Assembly: GCA_016650125.1 (NCBI GenBank)
Contig: JAENWT010000016.1
Location: 1 to 64,000, forward strand
Source of the DNA: Thermoleophilia bacterium
Lineage (GTDB): Bacteria > Actinomycetota > Thermoleophilia > Solirubrobacterales > 70-9
DNA: 64,000 nucleotides
Direction of reading: 5' to 3'
The first letter of the stretch is position 1. Each line of letters begins with the position of its first letter. Both the position numbers and the translations under genes were made by a program. The notes under the pieces were generated by a model. The model was not told the DNA's origin, did no database searches, and saw only the letters and a program-made list of their open reading frames with translations. Of this stretch, positions 61,884-64,000 are shown one piece after another.

Positions 61884-61992
61884 AACGATCTGGATCTTCC
61901 GTCTTGATATAGCTAGAAACCATTACTTGGTTGCCGTTCGTGACGCGCCGGGAGTTGAGGTTGAGAAATTATCTACCCACCAAGAGATCTGA
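61876..61992 (+). CDS. possible 38-residue protein overlapping the amidase end
   Basis: ATG at 61876, 8 nt inside the amidase gene, to TGA 61990-61992: MTKTIWIFRLDIARNHYLVA then VRDAPGVEVEKLSTHQEI. The stop-start arrangement and the 6-nt gap to the next gene fit a translationally coupled small gene in an otherwise tightly packed operon. No family is recognised, and chance cannot be excluded. Confidence 0.35.
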   Translation: MTKTIWIFRLDIARNHYLVAVRDAPGVEVEKLSTHQEI

Positions 61993-61998
61993 GGTTCT

Positions 61999-62952
61999 AT
62001 GTATCCCTCCAATAATGCTGACGACCACCGTAGCTTCGAGTCTGATGCGCAATCTTGGTATTACACGAGGAACGTTGCACCCGGGGTTTGGCTGATCGCC
62101 GAGCCCCAACATGTCTATTCATGGCTTGTGGAAGGAAGCGATAGAGCAGTCCTCCTGGATACGGGCATGGGGGTTGTTCCCATACGTCCGGTGGCTGAGA
62201 GCCTGACCGACCGTCCCATCAGCGTTGTCAACACCCACTACCATTTCGATCATATCGGAGGAAATTGGGAGTTCGACGATGTCGCGATTCACGAGATCGG
62301 AGCCCCTCTGATCGAGGAGGCGATCCCGCGCGAGCTGTTCGATGCATATTTGGGCTATGCTCGAAAACAACTCGATGCCGCCGAGACGGCCCGTGCCTTG
62401 GATCATGAGTTCTTATGGATCCTGGGCACCGAATCTGACCCAAGACCGTTTCCTTCCGGATGGGACGAGGCGAGTTGGGACCTCCGACCAACGCGTGCGA
62501 CCCAACTATTGAAGGATGGCGACGCCATAGATCTCGGCGATCGGACTCTAAAGGTCATCCACGCGCCCGGCCACAGCCCCGACGGAATCTGTCTCCTTGA
62601 GGAAAAAACGGGACTCCTGTTCGCCGGTGACAGCTCCAACGCGGGGCCTATATACACCCACTTTCCGGACTCGGACTTGGATCAATTGGTTCGGACGGCT
62701 CACCGCTTGGCTGATCTCGGTGAGGCGGTCAAGGTTGCTTTCTTTTGTCACTACGGGCGCCCTGTTGCTGAGCCAGACTTCTTCGCCGAGGTGGCGGCTG
62801 GCCTCGATCGGCTCGCTGCCAAGGAGGTAGATACGACACCGGCCGTTGACATCATAGGAACGCCGGTCTTGGAGGCGCGATTTGATCATTTCTGGGTGAC
62901 GGTACCTGATCCTGACGCCGAGGCTGCCGTACTTACAGAAAGCACCGAATAG
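61999..62952 (+). CDS. metallo-beta-lactamase-fold hydrolase
   Basis: 317 residues with VNTHYHFDHIGGN (HxHxDH), IHAPGHSPDGICL, and LLFAGDSSNAGP, the zinc ligands of MBL enzymes, plus a C-terminal His (FCHYGRPV). No signal peptide. Members cleave thioesters, lactones, amides or phosphodiesters. In this operon a thioesterase or lactonase step would be reasonable. GAGGTT lies before the ATG. Confidence 0.92.
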   Translation: MYPSNNADDHRSFESDAQSWYYTRNVAPGVWLIAEPQHVYSWLVEGSDRAVLLDTGMGVVPIRPVAESLTDRPISVVNTHYHFDHIGGNWEFDDVAIHEIGAPLIEEAIPRELFDAYLGYARKQLDAAETARALDHEFLWILGTESDPRPFPSGWDEASWDLRPTRATQLLKDGDAIDLGDRTLKVIHAPGHSPDGICLLEEKTGLLFAGDSSNAGPIYTHFPDSDLDQLVRTAHRLADLGEAVKVAFFCHYGRPVAEPDFFAEVAAGLDRLAAKEVDTTPAVDIIGTPVLEARFDHFWVTVPDPDAEAAVLTESTE

Positions 62953-63024
62953 GGCAGCTATTCAGGAGAGGGGGTCCGCGAGCATTCAGGGAGAAGCGTA
63001 AACCTCAGTGGAAAGGCGAATGAA

Positions 63025-64000
63025 ATGTCCGACTCGGAGCACCCAGTATTTCCTGACCGGTCGGCTCAGCCCCGACTGTCTTCGTATGAAGAGGAGTGCA
63101 GCAGATATTCAGTAGATGTCCCGCCCATATTCAATCCCGTGATCGAAGTCGTGGAAAAGTGGGCAGACGAATCACCGGATGACATGGCGCTTGTGTCGCT
63201 CGACGGCACGGGTGAACTGATCGCGGAGCATACGGCGAGTGATCTCGCGGAACTTGCCAGCCGTGCGGCTGGAGCGCTAAGCGCGAGCGGAATTACGAAG
63301 GGTGATCGAGTTCTGATCATGCTTCCAAGAAATCCGGCTTGGTATGCAGCAATGCTCGGGGCGATTCGGATCGGGGCGGTCGTCATGCCAGCTCCGAATC
63401 TGCTCACTCCGAACGACATCGCCTACAGGGTTCAAAGCGGAGAAGCATCCGCCGTCATAACCGACTTTGCGGGTGGGGGAAAGGTTGATTCCATTGAGGA
63501 AGACCTCAGAACCTTGCGACTGCGATTTATGGCTGGCGGGGCCGCCTCTGGAGAATGGCTGGATTTCGACTCGCTGATCGACCAGGCGGACGGCGGGGAA
63601 CTTCCCCCGGAGCCTACAAAGCGTTCCGACCCGATGATGCTGTTCTTTACCAGCGGCACAGTAGGTCTTCCCAAGATGGTTCTTCATCCCGCCTCGTACG
63701 GTCTCGGGCATGTGTCGACCGCCAGGTTCTGGCAGGATCTGCGACCCGGAGACAGGCATTGGACAGTCTCGGACACTGGATGGGCTAAAGCAGCTTGGGG
63801 CGGTCTATTTGGCCAGTGGCATGAACGCGCAACGGTGGTTCAAGTTGCGCTCACCACCCCGACTGCGGATTCGATTCTTTCGATCATCGAGAAAGGCTCG
63901 ATAACTTCGTTCTGCGCGCCGCCGACGCTCTACCGAACTCTAGTCCAAGGCCCGATTACCGATTTTGATCTTTCTCGCCTTCGGCATTGCACAAGCGCTG
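63025..64000 (+). CDS. AMP-dependent acyl-CoA synthetase, partial (runs off the window)
   Basis: The first 325 codons of an adenylate-forming enzyme starting MSDSEHPVFPDRSAQPRLSS. MMLFFTSGTVGLPKMVLH is the P-loop-like ATP motif and SDTGWAKAAWGGLFGQW the acyl-binding part, closest by eye to medium-chain/acetyl-CoA-synthetase-like ligases (ACSM type). It would activate the carboxylic acid left after removal of the nitrogen groups. AAAGG stands before the ATG. The C-terminal domain lies beyond position 64000. Confidence 0.92.
   Translation, partial: MSDSEHPVFPDRSAQPRLSSYEEECSRYSVDVPPIFNPVIEVVEKWADESPDDMALVSLDGTGELIAEHTASDLAELASRAAGALSASGITKGDRVLIMLPRNPAWYAAMLGAIRIGAVVMPAPNLLTPNDIAYRVQSGEASAVITDFAGGGKVDSIEEDLRTLRLRFMAGGAASGEWLDFDSLIDQADGGELPPEPTKRSDPMMLFFTSGTVGLPKMVLHPASYGLGHVSTARFWQDLRPGDRHWTVSDTGWAKAAWGGLFGQWHERATVVQVALTTPTADSILSIIEKGSITSFCAPPTLYRTLVQGPITDFDLSRLRHCTSA

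Overview
This is a high-GC chromosomal segment, most likely from an actinobacterium of the Thermoleophilia/Solirubrobacterales kind. The grounds are: secreted proteins with a very lysine-rich C-terminal beta domain, large Ig/FN3-like exported proteins, a WS/DGAT acyltransferase, DUF2630 and YceH proteins, B12-dependent methylmalonyl-CoA mutase, an actinobacterial-type Mrp, frequent ATGA stop/start overlaps, and use of GTG/TTG starts. The placement is inferred from gene content, not measured. I see no tRNA, rRNA, CRISPR array or prophage.

Layout. 0-3.6 kb: groES-groEL behind a CIRCE operator, convergent with a PucR-type regulator. 3.7-24 kb: exported enzymes and surface proteins (GH116-like glucosidase overlapping an Ntn-acylase, two GH26-like proteins, a GH39/GH5-like protein, two tandem Ig-like proteins of which the second is split by a frameshift), mixed with housekeeping genes (7Fe ferredoxin, Mrp, acyl-CoA dehydrogenase). 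At 19.6-19.9 kb, on the minus strand, a c-di-AMP (ydaO-type) riboswitch precedes a previously unlisted 44-residue membrane peptide. 24-32.5 kb: small metalloprotease, cyclophilin, FMN lactate-oxidase-type enzyme, RCK potassium channel, then mutA-mutB-meaB, with mutA interrupted by an in-frame amber codon. 32.5-42 kb: NirK-like multicopper oxidase and ZIP transporter, a DtxR/MntR-type regulator whose putative operator also lies before the oxidase-ZIP pair, WS/DGAT, a glutaminase-STAS-cNMP fusion, VOC protein, Nudix hydrolase and YchF.

42-53 kb is accessory DNA dense in toxin-antitoxin modules: VapBC, Phd-PIN, an orphan Phd, RHH-MazF, DUF4258-DUF2283, FitA-VapC and a VapC remnant. Another possible module (nucleotidyltransferase type) lies at 21.6 kb. 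The Phd-PIN cassette sits between the intact end of an O-methyltransferase gene and a diverged second copy of that gene end. The same stretch carries a three-gene operon of single-pass membrane proteins, all with a perfect four-residue glycine periodicity. It ends at a truncated IS5-type transposase.

53-64 kb: past the IS remnant the DNA is visibly poorer in GC. A LacI-type regulator with two near-identical palindromic operators faces a long co-directional operon: ureohydrolase, nitrilase-family amidohydrolase, polyamine-type ABC importer (lipoprotein, fused double permease, ATPase), amidase, metallo-beta-lactamase-fold hydrolase and an acyl-CoA synthetase cut by the window end. I read this as a horizontally acquired uptake and degradation operon for a guanidino/amide-bearing compound.
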